64,000 nucleotides of DNA, taken from contig CAMAXX010000002.1 of the NCBI GenBank assembly GCA_945862435.1, positions 103,610-167,609 of the forward strand. The letters run 5' to 3'. The notes under the pieces are model-generated. The model had not been told where the DNA came from. It worked only from the letters and a program-made list of their open reading frames with translations, and ran no database searches. Positions within the stretch are counted from its first letter, which is position 1; each line of letters opens with the position of its first letter. The position numbers and the translations under genes were made by a program. Source of the stretch: Pseudorhodobacter antarcticus. GTDB taxonomy: Bacteria; Pseudomonadota; Alphaproteobacteria; Rhodobacterales; Rhodobacteraceae. This document shows, piece by piece, positions 45,242 through 54,632 of this stretch.

Positions 45242-47359
45242 ATGATCGATGTTGAAGACCTGATCGCCCTTGTTCGCAACTACAACCCGCGCAGCAATTC
45301 AGACCTGATCCGCGCCGCCTATGCCTATGGGCGCGATATGCACGATGGTCAGTTTCGTAAATCGGGCGAGCCGTATTTTACCCATCCCGTCGCCGTTGCC
45401 GCCATTTTAACCGAGCAGCACTTGGATGATGCCACGATCATCACGGCGCTTTTGCACGACACAATCGAAGATACCAAATCCACCTACACCGAAGTTGATC
45501 GCCTATTTGGCGGCGAGGTGGCCGAATTGGTCGATGGTGTGACAAAGCTAACCAATTTGCAGTTGTCATCGACCGAAAGCCAGCAGGCGGAAAACTTTCG
45601 TAAGCTGTTTATGGCTATGTCCAAAGACCTGCGGGTTATTTTGGTCAAACTCGCTGACCGCTTGCACAATATGCGCACCATCAAATCGATGAATCCCGAA
45701 AAGCAGGCGCAAAAAGCGCGCGAGACGATGGAGATTTACGCCCCCCTTGCAGGCCGCATGGGGATGCAATGGATGCGCGAGGAATTGGAAGACCTGTCCT
45801 TTCGCGTGATCAACCCCGAAGCACGCAGTTCGATCATACGGCGCTTTTTGATACTGCAACGCGAGGCAGGCGATGTGGTGCATCAGATCACGGGCGATAT
45901 CATGACCGAACTGGACAAGGTGCAGATTGATGCATCGGTTTACGGGCGTGCGAAAAAGCCCTATTCGATTTGGCGTAAAATGCAGGAAAAGGATTTGGCC
46001 TTTTCGCGTTTGTCCGACATTTACGGCTTTCGCGTGATCTGCCGCGATGTGGGCGATTGCTACCGTATTTTGGGGGTGATCCACCAACGCTGGCGCGCCG
46101 TGCCCGGGCGGTTCAAAGATTACATCAGTCAGCCCAAGGGCAACGGTTATCGTTCGATCCATACCACTGTATCTGGCCGCGATGGCAAGCGGGTAGAGGT
46201 GCAAATCCGCACCCGCGAAATGCACGAAGTGGCCGAGGCGGGGGTGGCCGCGCATTGGTCGTACCGCGAAGGCGTGCGTGCCAAGAACCCGTTTGCGGTA
46301 GACCCCGCGCGCTGGATCGCGTCTATGACCGAACGGCTTGACGAAGGGGATACGTCGGAATTTCTAGAAAACGTCAAGCTAGAGATGTATTCCGACCAAG
46401 TGTTCTGTTTTACGCCCAAGGGCGATGTTATTCAACTGCCGCGTGGGGCAACGCCTTTGGATTACGCCTATTCCATTCACACCCGCATCGGCAATTCTTG
46501 CGTATCGGCCAAAATTGACGGAATTCGCGTGCCCTTGTGGACGCGCCTGAAGAATGGCCAAGCGGTCGAGATCATCACCGCCGAAGGGCAAAAGCCGCAA
46601 GTTTCATGGATTGATATTGTTACCACAGGCCGCGCCAAGGCGGCCATCCGGCGGTCTTTGCGCGAAGAGGATCGCGGGCGGTTCATGCGGCTTGGCCAAG
46701 AACTTGCGCGCGCGGCTTTTGAACATGTGGGCAAAAAAGCCACCGATAAGGCGCTGCGCACGGGGGCCAAGCTGCTGGGCTATAGCGACGACGAAGATCT
46801 GCTGGCCGCCTTGGGCAGTGCCGAGATTACAGCGCGCCGCGTGGTCGAGGCGCTGTATCCTGATCTGTCGGCCAAAGCGGGCGACGAGGTGGACAGCACC
46901 CGCGCCGTGGCGGGCCTGACCGCCGATCAAAGCTTTGTGCGCGCGCCCTGCTGCCAACCCCTGCCGGGCGAGCGGATTGTTGGCATTACCTATCGCGGGC
47001 GTGGCGTGCTGGTACATTCCATCGATTGCCCTGCCTTAGCCGAATTGGAAGACCAGCCTGCGCGTTGGGTGGATTTGCACTGGCATTCTGGCCGCCATGC
47101 GGCGGTGAATACCGTTTCGCTGGATGTGGCCATTGCCAACGACACCGGGGTTCTGGGCCGCATCTGTACCCTTGTCGGCGAGCAAAAAGCCAATATCTCT
47201 GATTTGCGGTTCACCGAACGGAAACCAGATTTTTATAGACTTTTCATCGACGTGGACTTGCGTGACGTTGAACACTTGCACATGGTGATGACAGCACTTG
47301 AGGCAGAGACAGATGTGGCGCAGGTGGCCCGTCACAGGGATGTCACTCGCAAGCCTTAG
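45242..47359 (+). CDS. rel: bifunctional (p)ppGpp synthetase/hydrolase
   Basis: Controls the stringent response. The hydrolase domain is intact (FTHPVAVAAIL, then LLHDTIEDT with the HD pair at 72-73). The synthetase domain has YGRAKKPYSIWRKM, DIYGFRVIC and the RFKD motif of bifunctional enzymes, then GYRSIHTTV. A TGS domain (VFCFTPKGDVIQLPRGATPLDYAY) and a C-terminal ACT domain follow. Length 705 is standard for the single alphaproteobacterial Rel/SpoT. Confidence 0.96.
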   Translation: MIDVEDLIALVRNYNPRSNSDLIRAAYAYGRDMHDGQFRKSGEPYFTHPVAVAAILTEQHLDDATIITALLHDTIEDTKSTYTEVDRLFGGEVAELVDGVTKLTNLQLSSTESQQAENFRKLFMAMSKDLRVILVKLADRLHNMRTIKSMNPEKQAQKARETMEIYAPLAGRMGMQWMREELEDLSFRVINPEARSSIIRRFLILQREAGDVVHQITGDIMTELDKVQIDASVYGRAKKPYSIWRKMQEKDLAFSRLSDIYGFRVICRDVGDCYRILGVIHQRWRAVPGRFKDYISQPKGNGYRSIHTTVSGRDGKRVEVQIRTREMHEVAEAGVAAHWSYREGVRAKNPFAVDPARWIASMTERLDEGDTSEFLENVKLEMYSDQVFCFTPKGDVIQLPRGATPLDYAYSIHTRIGNSCVSAKIDGIRVPLWTRLKNGQAVEIITAEGQKPQVSWIDIVTTGRAKAAIRRSLREEDRGRFMRLGQELARAAFEHVGKKATDKALRTGAKLLGYSDDEDLLAALGSAEITARRVVEALYPDLSAKAGDEVDSTRAVAGLTADQSFVRAPCCQPLPGERIVGITYRGRGVLVHSIDCPALAELEDQPARWVDLHWHSGRHAAVNTVSLDVAIANDTGVLGRICTLVGEQKANISDLRFTERKPDFYRLFIDVDLRDVEHLHMVMTALEAETDVAQVARHRDVTRKP

Positions 47360-47393
47360 GCGGCGGTAAGACGAATGAAGAAAGTAGGGCGGC

Positions 47394-48092
47394 GTGGTAT
47401 TTAAGCGTTCAAAACCATTGGGATGGGGGGCTTGGCTGATCGCCATGGTCTATCCGCGCGGCGGATTTGTGCGCGCCACGCGCTATGTGATGCACCGCAT
47501 GTCGCGCCTGCCCGATGATCCCTACCGTGTGGCGCGCGGCGTATTTGCCGGCTGTTTTGTAGGGTTTTTGCCCTTGCCTGGTTTGCAGTTTTTGGCGGCT
47601 TGGGGCGCGGCGTTGCTGATGCGGGGTAATATCTTGGCTGCGCTTTTGGGCACATTTAACACCAATCCCATCACTACCCCGTTCTTTGCGGTATTCTCTC
47701 TATCGTTTGGCCATTGGATTTTGGGCATAGAAGCGCCGCTCAGCGCGCGTGGTATTGGCCGCGCTTTTGCCAATGCAGGCGAAGATCTTTGGCGCAATTT
47801 CATGACCATTTTCAACGATGATAAAGTGCAATGGGATGGATTACTGCGTTTTTGGAACGATATCTATGTGCCCTATTTCATTGGGGCCTTTATCGCGGGA
47901 TTTGTGCTGTCGGTGATCGCCTATTACTTGACGATCCCGATTGTGCGCGCGTATCAAAAGGCCCGCACGGCCAAGGCCGAAGAGCGCAGCGAAAAGCGTG
48001 GTCGGCTGCGTTCGGCCATTTCGGCGGCGGCGGCGCGGGTCAAACCACGGCGCGAAAACGGAGAGACAGAGGACAGCCATGACAACACCTAA
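47394..48092 (+). CDS. DUF2062 membrane protein
   Basis: A 232-residue protein with three to four membrane helices. DUF2062 signatures are [24 protein letters not shown] and [23 protein letters not shown]. The C-terminal tail is long and basic ([18 protein letters not shown]). Start is GTG. It overlaps pdxJ by 14 bases. DUF2062 function is unknown; the position between rel and pdxJ is conserved in Rhodobacteraceae. Confidence 0.9.
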   Translation: MVFKRSKPLGWGAWLIAMVYPRGGFVRATRYVMHRMSRLPDDPYRVARGVFAGCFVGFLPLPGLQFLAAWGAALLMRGNILAALLGTFNTNPITTPFFAVFSLSFGHWILGIEAPLSARGIGRAFANAGEDLWRNFMTIFNDDKVQWDGLLRFWNDIYVPYFIGAFIAGFVLSVIAYYLTIPIVRAYQKARTAKAEERSEKRGRLRSAISAAAARVKPRRENGETEDSHDNT

Positions 48093-48831
48093 ACTTCGCC
48101 TTGGGGTGAATATTGACCACGTGGCAACCCTGCGCAACGCGCGCGGCAGCGCTTGGCCAGACCCTTTGCGCGCGGCCCTTTTGGCCGAGGCTGCGGGTGC
48201 TGAAGGCATCACCGCACATTTGCGCGAAGACCGCCGCCATATTCGCGACAGCGATATGGACGCGTTGCGCGCGGGCATTGGCATTCCGCTGAATTTTGAA
48301 TGTGGGGCCACGGTCGAGATGCAGGCCATTGCTTTGCGCCTGAAACCCCATGCCGTTTGTCTTGTGCCTGAAAAGCGCGAGGAACGCACCACAGAAGGCG
48401 GCCTTGATGTGGCAGGCGATGACAATCGTCTGTCGGCCTATATCGCGCCGCTTCGCGATGCCGGTTGCCGCGTGTCGATGTTCATCAGCCATGATCCCCG
48501 CCAGATTGAGGCCAGCGCGCGCATTGGCGCGGCGGTGGTGGAATTGCACACCGGTCTTTATTCCGACCTGCACGCGGAAGGGCGCGAGGCAGAGGCGCAG
48601 GCAGAATTGCAGGCCCTGCAACGCGGCGCGGCGCTGGCCCATTCGCTGGGCCTAGAGGTGCACGCAGGCCACGGCCTGACCTATGATAACGTCGCCCCCA
48701 TTGCGGCCATTCCCGAACTGGTCGAACTGAACATCGGTCATTTCCTAATGGGCGAGGCGGTGTTTCTGGGCCTTGGCCCCGCCATCGAGGAAATGCGCCG
48801 CCTGATGGATTTGGCGCGGGCGGGCCAATGA
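48079..48831 (+). CDS. pdxJ: pyridoxine 5'-phosphate synthase
   Basis: Condenses 1-deoxyxylulose 5-phosphate and 3-amino-2-oxopropyl phosphate to pyridoxine phosphate. TIM-barrel motifs: [64 protein letters not shown] and [11 protein letters not shown]. The 250-residue length is typical, and the ATG sits inside the end of the DUF2062 gene after GAGGACA. Confidence 0.97.
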   Translation: MTTPKLRLGVNIDHVATLRNARGSAWPDPLRAALLAEAAGAEGITAHLREDRRHIRDSDMDALRAGIGIPLNFECGATVEMQAIALRLKPHAVCLVPEKREERTTEGGLDVAGDDNRLSAYIAPLRDAGCRVSMFISHDPRQIEASARIGAAVVELHTGLYSDLHAEGREAEAQAELQALQRGAALAHSLGLEVHAGHGLTYDNVAPIAAIPELVELNIGHFLMGEAVFLGLGPAIEEMRRLMDLARAGQ

Positions 48832-48844
48832 CCGTAGGCTGCCT

Positions 48845-49249
48845 ATGATCCTTGGCGTCGGAGCTGACCTTGCCAATATCGAGCGGATCCAAGGCACGCT
48901 AGACCGCTTTGGTGACCGTTTCCGCACCCGCGTGTTCACCCCGCTTGAACAGGCCAAGGCCGCCAGCCGCCCGCATGGCGAGGCGGCCACCTATGCCAAA
49001 CGCTGGGCCGCCAAGGAGGCCTGTTCCAAGGCGCTGGGCACGGGGCTGGCGATGGGTATATCGTGGGTTGATATGGCCGTATCGAACATGCACACGGGCC
49101 AGCCGGTCATGCATCTTACAGGCTGGGCGGCCGCGCGTTTAGCGCAGATGACCCCCGCAGGACACGAGGCAGTGGTGCATGTGACCCTGACCGATGACCA
49201 TCCTTGGGCGCAGGCATTTGTGGTGATCGAAGCGCGGCCTATAGCCTAA
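48845..49249 (+). CDS. acpS: holo-[acyl-carrier-protein] synthase
   Basis: Transfers 4'-phosphopantetheine to [18 protein letters not shown] carries the metal Asp and [18 protein letters not shown] the catalytic Glu/Lys block. Length 134 is standard. It follows pdxJ after 13 bases and leads into lepB, the usual order. Confidence 0.96.
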   Translation: MILGVGADLANIERIQGTLDRFGDRFRTRVFTPLEQAKAASRPHGEAATYAKRWAAKEACSKALGTGLAMGISWVDMAVSNMHTGQPVMHLTGWAAARLAQMTPAGHEAVVHVTLTDDHPWAQAFVVIEARPIA

Positions 49250-49335
49250 TGCGCCGTCAAAACAGGGCCGCGCGAAACTTGACTCTTATGCCCCGCGCGC
49301 GCATGAAACGGCAACAATTTACAGGAGCGCCAAAC

Positions 49336-50121
49336 ATGGCCACCGCCGCAAAAGAAGAAACTTGGGTCGATCACGTTAAAACCGTGGTCTATGCGCTGCT
49401 GATCGCGGGCGTGTTCCGCACCTTGTTTTTTCAGCCCTTCTGGATCCCGTCCGAATCGATGAAATCGACCCTGCTGATTGGCGATTTTATCTTTGTGAAC
49501 AAAATGGCCTATGGCTATTCAAAATATTCTTGCCCCTTTGCCCTTTGCCCCATTTCGGGCCGCATTCTGGCCAGTGACCCCGCGCGCGGCGACGTGGTGG
49601 TGTTTCGCCATCCCCATAATGGCAGCGATATGGTCAAGCGGTTGATCGGCTTGCCGGGGGATCAGATTCAGGTCACACAAGGGATACTGTACATTAATGG
49701 CGCTGTGGCTCCGCAGTTGGCTGATGGCCTGTTTGAAGAAGTTAATGAGGCCCAAGGCCCAATGCGCAACCGCCCAAGCTGCGCCAATGCCCCTGTCGAA
49801 GATGGCGCAATCTGCCAAAAACCGCGCAGTATTGAAACTCTGCCCGAAGGCAAAAGCCATGCCGTGCTGAACATTGCCAATGGGATGGCCGCCGACGATA
49901 CGGGCGTGTTCACTGTGCCCGAAGGCAATTACTTTTTTATGGGCGACAACCGCGATAACTCACTCGACAGCAGATTTGACCCAGCGCAGGGCGGCGTTGG
50001 TTTTGTGCCCGCCGAATATCTGCTGGGCCGTGCGGATCGGGTGATGTTCTCATCCGCGGGGCGCAGTATGATGATGTTCTGGACATGGCGCAGCGACCGC
50101 TTTTTCCACGCGGTGCAATAA
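49336..50121 (+). CDS. lepB: signal peptidase I
   Basis: Inner-membrane Ser/Lys protease that removes signal peptides. One N-terminal helix (TVVYALLIAGVFRTLFFQPF), catalytic Ser41 in PSESMKSTL, catalytic Lys101 in DMVKRLIGLPGD, and box E MGDNRDNSLDSR. A Cys-containing insertion (YSCPFALCPISG) follows box B, as in many alphaproteobacteria. ACAGGAG precedes the ATG. A second, atypical signal peptidase gene follows directly. Confidence 0.96.
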   Translation: MATAAKEETWVDHVKTVVYALLIAGVFRTLFFQPFWIPSESMKSTLLIGDFIFVNKMAYGYSKYSCPFALCPISGRILASDPARGDVVVFRHPHNGSDMVKRLIGLPGDQIQVTQGILYINGAVAPQLADGLFEEVNEAQGPMRNRPSCANAPVEDGAICQKPRSIETLPEGKSHAVLNIANGMAADDTGVFTVPEGNYFFMGDNRDNSLDSRFDPAQGGVGFVPAEYLLGRADRVMFSSAGRSMMMFWTWRSDRFFHAVQ

Positions 50122-50127
50122 CGTTTG

Positions 50128-51138
50128 ATGACTGCGCTTGGATTTCTGTTTAGTTTCGCTGGCACCGCGTCGCGCTTCGGGGCCGTCTGCGTGGCGCTGG
50201 CAGCGCTGATTGCGCATGTTTGCCTGCGCGTTCTGGGCCAAATCGCGCCGATGCAGGTGCGCTATGCTTATCCTGTTGTGGCACTTTTTGCTGTTGTCTT
50301 GCTCGCCGTTTCGGCACGCAGGCTGTATGACGCGGGCAAATCCAGAGGCTGGGCGCTTTTTACGCTGATCCCAAGTTGGGGGCTGGCGGCGGGGTTCATT
50401 ATTGCCCTGCTGCCACAGCGGCGCGGGTTGATATGGGCCAATAACGGCGGACGCGTGGCAGGCTTTGTGTTGATTATGTTCGTTCTAGTGTTGGGGGTGC
50501 TTCGGGTCTGGTGGGTGCCCTTTGGCGTGGTCAGCGAAAGCATGAAGCCCGCGCTTTTGGTCGGGGATTATGCGATTGCTAAGGCAAGCGCGCGCGCAGC
50601 GCGCGGCGATATCGTGCTGATGCACCGTGGCGGTGTTGGCGCGCAGGAAATCAAGCGGGTGATCGGTTTGGCTGGCGATACTGTTGCGCTGCGGGGCGGG
50701 CAAGTTTGGCTGAATGGCGCTGCGCTGCTGCAACTGCCGCAGGGTGATTTTGTCGAAGTTATGGGGGTGCAAGGCCCCCTTGGCGCGCGTCCACGCTGCG
50801 AAAATGGTTTGGTGGGCACTGGCGCAATCTGCCGCAAATCGCGTCTGCGCGAAGTGCTGCCCAATGGGCGCAGCTATTTTGTTTTGAACATCGAAACGGG
50901 CGGCGTGGGCGACGACATGGCCGAAGTCACCGTTCCCGAAGGCGCGCTGTTTGTGCTGGGCGATAACCGCGATGCCAGCATGGACAGCCGATTTGGTTTG
51001 GGTTTGGGCGGGCTGGGTTTTGTGCGCGAAACATCGGTTTTGGGGGTTGCAAAGCGGGTGGTGCTTTCTTCAGATGGACGCTTTATCATAGCCCCATGGA
51101 CATTGCGGTTTGGCCGCTTTTGGAGTGCGTTAGACTGA
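50128..51138 (+). CDS. second signal peptidase I, fused to a DUF805-like membrane domain
   Basis: The C-terminal ~200 residues are a signal peptidase domain with Ser138 ([13 protein letters not shown]), Lys176 ([11 protein letters not shown]) and [14 protein letters not shown], so both catalytic residues are kept. The first ~115 residues contain about four helices with [23 protein letters not shown], resembling DUF805, which is not part of normal LepB. The ATG at 50128 is 6 bases after lepB (a TTG at 50125 is possible). Its stop overlaps the rnc ATG. Probably a duplicate of lepB with a narrower role. Confidence 0.88.
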   Translation: MTALGFLFSFAGTASRFGAVCVALAALIAHVCLRVLGQIAPMQVRYAYPVVALFAVVLLAVSARRLYDAGKSRGWALFTLIPSWGLAAGFIIALLPQRRGLIWANNGGRVAGFVLIMFVLVLGVLRVWWVPFGVVSESMKPALLVGDYAIAKASARAARGDIVLMHRGGVGAQEIKRVIGLAGDTVALRGGQVWLNGAALLQLPQGDFVEVMGVQGPLGARPRCENGLVGTGAICRKSRLREVLPNGRSYFVLNIETGGVGDDMAEVTVPEGALFVLGDNRDASMDSRFGLGLGGLGFVRETSVLGVAKRVVLSSDGRFIIAPWTLRFGRFWSALD

Positions 51139-51824
51139 TGAAGCTATCGGCAGATCTTCTGGCTTTTGCAGCCCGCATTGGCCACGAATTTGCCCAGCCC
51201 GCCTTGCTGGTGCGGGCTGTGACCCACGCCTCACTGTCTAGCCCCACGCGCCCCGATAATGAACGGCTGGAATTTTTGGGCGACCGTATCTTGGGTCTTG
51301 TGATGGCCGAGGCGCTGCTGAAAGCCGATCCGAATGCCAGCGAAGGCCAGCTTGCGCCGCGTTTTAACGCGATGGTGCGCAAGGAAACCAACGCCGATGT
51401 GGCGCGGGAAATTGGGCTGGGCGAGGTGCTGAAACTGGGCCGTTCTGAAATGATGTCGGGCGGGCGGCGGCGCGATGCGCTGCTTGGGGACGCGATGGAA
51501 GCGGTGATTGCCGCCGTGTATATGGACGCAGGATTTGATGCCGCGCGCGCGCTGGTGCTGCGCTTGTGGGGCGCGCGGATTGGCGGCGTGGCGCAAGATG
51601 CGCGCGATGCCAAATCCAGTTTGCAAGAATGGGCGCAAGGCCGCGGCATGGCCCCGCCCGCCTATGTCGAACTAGAACGATCTGGCCCCGACCATCAACC
51701 GATCTTTACTGTGGAAGTGCGCCTTGAAAACGGAGAAGCCGAACGCGCCGAAGCAGGGTCTAAACGCATTGCCGAACAATCCGCCGCAAAGGCACTGCTG
51801 GCGCGGATGGAGAGGCTTGCTTAA
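51138..51824 (+). CDS. rnc: ribonuclease III
   Basis: Cleaves double-stranded RNA in rRNA and mRNA processing. Signature [18 protein letters not shown] with catalytic Glu and Asp, a second acidic site [17 protein letters not shown], and a C-terminal dsRNA-binding domain ([20 protein letters not shown] ... [15 protein letters not shown]). The start MKLSADLL overlaps the stop of the second signal peptidase. Normally era follows directly; here a reverse-strand nuclease gene intervenes. Confidence 0.97.
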   Translation: MKLSADLLAFAARIGHEFAQPALLVRAVTHASLSSPTRPDNERLEFLGDRILGLVMAEALLKADPNASEGQLAPRFNAMVRKETNADVAREIGLGEVLKLGRSEMMSGGRRRDALLGDAMEAVIAAVYMDAGFDAARALVLRLWGARIGGVAQDARDAKSSLQEWAQGRGMAPPAYVELERSGPDHQPIFTVEVRLENGEAERAEAGSKRIAEQSAAKALLARMERLA

Positions 51825-52339
51825 CTGTCCATCTTGGGCGGCCAGCGCCCCTTTTGCTGCGCATCCGCCCGCCACAGCAGTTTGCGCGCTTCGGGGGTTT
51901 CAAGGTGGCGATACTTGCCGCCCGAAAACTTGGGCCAATCAATCGCCATCCCCGCCTTGACCATTTCTGCCGACAAATCGCGCCCATCGGGAAGATAGCA
52001 GGTGGCAACTTCACGGGCGTGGGTTTGCTCGCCATGGAAAACGGCGGTGACGGTTTGCCCCTTGGTCAATTTCACCAAATGCCATTTTGCGTTCCGACCA
52101 TAGGGATGATCCATTTCGGGCGCGTCAATGCCCGAAAGGCGGATATTTTGGCCGCCAATGACGATGGTATCCCCATCTACGACGTAACAGGGGCCTCGGA
52201 TTTCAGAAACTAGGTTTGGGGGCGCACCGTTCCAAACCTTTCGCTTTCCCACAGACGGGGAAGGTGGTTGAAAGATTGCCCGAACGATTTGCCGTCTGGA
52301 GGGAATTCCAAGTGCGCGCCGAATGAGCCGCGAAAACAT
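51821..52339 (-). CDS. thermonuclease (SNase)-family protein
   Basis: The SNase core is clear: [33 protein letters not shown], then a [29 protein letters not shown] strand region and [19 protein letters not shown] basic N-terminal stretch of about 35 residues precedes it with no clear signal peptide. ATG at 52339 is used; a TTG two codons earlier is possible. It ends 4 bases inside rnc, on the opposite strand. Confidence 0.9.
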   Translation of the reverse strand: MFSRLIRRALGIPSRRQIVRAIFQPPSPSVGKRKVWNGAPPNLVSEIRGPCYVVDGDTIVIGGQNIRLSGIDAPEMDHPYGRNAKWHLVKLTKGQTVTAVFHGEQTHAREVATCYLPDGRDLSAEMVKAGMAIDWPKFSGGKYRHLETPEARKLLWRADAQQKGRWPPKMDS

Positions 52340-52501
52340 ACCCAACTCAACACCCCTATAACAGCCTTATACAGTTGCATGCATAATGCCCACGATGAAC
52401 GGGCAATCAACCAAAAATTGCGCGCACCCCCCAAATCGCGATTGATCTTCCACCCGCCCCCCTTTTGCAGTATGCGGCAGGCTGATCTTCATGAGGTTCC
52501 A

Positions 52502-53428
52502 ATGTCTGACACGCCCACCCCCACCCGCGCTGGATTTGTGGCGCTGATTGGCGAGCCGAACGCGGGCAAGTCCACGCTTTTGAACCGCATGGTGGGGGCG
52601 AAGGTCTCGATTGTCACCCATAAGGTGCAGACCACGCGCACGCGCATTCGCGGGATTGCCATCGAGGCGGGATCGCAGATTGTGTTTGTTGACACGCCCG
52701 GCCTGTTTCGACCGCGCCGCCGTTTGGACCGCGCGATGGTCAAGGCGGCATGGGGCGGGGCGGCGGATGCCGATGTGATCGTGCTGTTGATCGAGGCGCA
52801 GCGCGGGCTAACGGCGGGGGTTGCCAGCATTATCGAACGGATGCGCGACCAAATCCCAAATGGGCGGCCCGTGGCGCTGGCGATCAACAAGATTGACCGC
52901 GTGCGCGCCGAGGTGTTGCTGGCCCTGACGGAACGCCTGAACGAGGCCTACGGCTTTGTGAAAACCTTTATGATTTCTGCCGAAAAGGGCTATGGCGTGC
53001 AGGATCTGAAGGAATGGCTGGCGGCCGAAATTCCTGCTGGCGCGTGGTTTTACCCCGAAGATCAGCTTGCCGATATGCCGATGCGCATGATTGCCGCCGA
53101 GATGACCCGCGAAAAACTGACCCTGCGCTTGCACGAAGAATTGCCCTATCAGTTGACGGTCGAAACCGAAGCTTGGGAAGACAAACCCGATGGCACGACC
53201 CGCATTGACCAAGTGGTTTATGTCGCCCGCGATGGGCACAAAGGCATTGTTTTGGGCAATAAGGGCGAGACGATTAAGGCCATCGGCCAATCGGCCCGCG
53301 CGGAAATTTCGGAATTTTTGGGGCGCACCGTGCATTTGTTTTTGCAAGTAAAAGTGCGGCCCAATTGGCTGGAAGAGCCAGAGCGCTTTAAGGAAATGGG
53401 GCTGGAGTTTCGCGATGGCGATGCCTGA
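52502..53428 (+). CDS. era: GTPase Era
   Basis: Ribosome-assembly GTPase for the 30S subunit. G1 GEPNAGKSTLLNRM, G2 TTRTRIRGI, G3 DTPGLFRPRRRL, G4 NKIDRV and G5 SAEKGYGV are present, followed by the KH domain (GIVLGNKGETIKAIGQSAR). The start MSDTPTPTRAGFVAL gives the usual 308 residues. It lies in the rnc-era-recO order, interrupted by the SNase gene. Confidence 0.97.
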   Translation: MSDTPTPTRAGFVALIGEPNAGKSTLLNRMVGAKVSIVTHKVQTTRTRIRGIAIEAGSQIVFVDTPGLFRPRRRLDRAMVKAAWGGAADADVIVLLIEAQRGLTAGVASIIERMRDQIPNGRPVALAINKIDRVRAEVLLALTERLNEAYGFVKTFMISAEKGYGVQDLKEWLAAEIPAGAWFYPEDQLADMPMRMIAAEMTREKLTLRLHEELPYQLTVETEAWEDKPDGTTRIDQVVYVARDGHKGIVLGNKGETIKAIGQSARAEISEFLGRTVHLFLQVKVRPNWLEEPERFKEMGLEFRDGDA

Positions 53429-53494
53429 TAGGCTTACGCTTTTCGCGGGCGGCAGACGCTGCGCGGCAGGTATTTTTATCAGTATGAAAGCCGC

Positions 53495-53830
53495 ATGAGC
53501 GGGGCGCGGTTAACGGCGGGGCTTTGGGTTTCGGCCTATCTGAACCGATTGCGGCTGGCGGGGATGGCCGCCTATGTCATGGCCAAGGGTGACGCTACGG
53601 CGGGGGCGGTTGTGGTGAAAGTTGCCACTATGGACGGGGCCGCGCGCCTGTTTGAGCGCCGCTTTGATTTAGAACAAGACCGCCGCATTTGGAGCGTTCT
53701 GGCCGAGGGGGGCGAGGGCGAGATAGACGCGATTCTGACCCGCGCCCGCGCGCGCGATCCAGATTTGTGGGTGATCGAGATTGAAAATCGTGCGGGGCGG
53801 CATTTGCTGGATCAAGAAGGGCTGGACTAG
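53495..53830 (+). CDS. DUF1491 protein
   Basis: A 111-residue protein matching DUF1491: GLWVSAYLNRLRLAGMAAYVMAKGDATAGAVVVKVAT, then RFDLEQDRRIWSVLAEG and DPDLWVIEIENRAGRHLLDQEGL. Function unknown, restricted to alphaproteobacteria. It is 66 bases after era and 27 before recO, as in related genomes. Confidence 0.9.
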   Translation: MSGARLTAGLWVSAYLNRLRLAGMAAYVMAKGDATAGAVVVKVATMDGAARLFERRFDLEQDRRIWSVLAEGGEGEIDAILTRARARDPDLWVIEIENRAGRHLLDQEGLD

Positions 53831-53857
53831 TTAGCGCGCGCGCGCAAGACTGCCCTT

Positions 53858-54601
53858 ATGGAATGGCAAAGCGAAGGCGCGATATTGTCCATGCGCCCGC
53901 ATGGCGAAAGCGCGGCAATCATCGAAGTTTTGACCCAGTTGCATGGCCGCCATGCAGGCGTGGTGCGCGGCGGTGCCTCGCGCCGCATGGCTGCGTATTT
54001 GCAGGCGGGGGCGCAAGTTGCCGTAACATGGCGCGCGCGCCTTGGCGAACATATGGGGGCCTTTACAGTTGAACCTGTTCGCGCACGGGCAGGGATCTTG
54101 GGTGATGCGCTGGCCTTGGCGGGGCTGAATGCGGTCTGCGCGCTGCTGCGCGTGGCGCTGGCCGAACGTCAGCCGCTGGGGGCGTTTTACGGGCAAACAA
54201 TGGCCCTTTTGGACGCGATGGAGGCAGGGCGCGATTGGCCGCCAGACTATCTGCGCTGGGAGCGTGATTTGCTGGAAGTTTTGGGATTTGGTCTTGATCT
54301 GACCGCCTGCGCTGTCACAGGCGGACGCGAAGATTTGGCTTTTGTCAGCCCCAAATCGGGCCGCGCTGTCAGCCGCGAAGGCGCAGGCGAATGGGCAGAC
54401 CGCCTGCTGCCCTTGCCTGCGGGGATGCTGGGGCAGGGGCCTGTGCCGCCCGCCGAGTTGGCACAGGGGTTGACTTTGACAGGGCATTTTTTGGAGCGGG
54501 GCCTAGAGGCGGTGCTGAATGGCCGAAATCTGCCCCAAGCGCGCGCGCGCCTGATTGAAAGGTTGGCGCGATTGTCGCAGCCTGGGTCGCAGATATCCTA
54601 G
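53858..54601 (+). CDS. recO: DNA repair protein RecO
   Basis: Loads RecA on SSB-coated DNA with RecR. The N-terminal OB domain (EWQSEGAILSMRPHGESAAIIEVLTQLHGRHAGVVRGG) is followed by the helical core and DLTACAVTGGREDLAFVSPKSGRAVS, where the zinc cysteines of some RecO proteins are absent. Length 247 is standard. Confidence 0.95.
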   Translation: MEWQSEGAILSMRPHGESAAIIEVLTQLHGRHAGVVRGGASRRMAAYLQAGAQVAVTWRARLGEHMGAFTVEPVRARAGILGDALALAGLNAVCALLRVALAERQPLGAFYGQTMALLDAMEAGRDWPPDYLRWERDLLEVLGFGLDLTACAVTGGREDLAFVSPKSGRAVSREGAGEWADRLLPLPAGMLGQGPVPPAELAQGLTLTGHFLERGLEAVLNGRNLPQARARLIERLARLSQPGSQIS

Positions 54602-54632
54602 ACGGCGCGCGCACGGCTTGGCAGGCTGGAGT

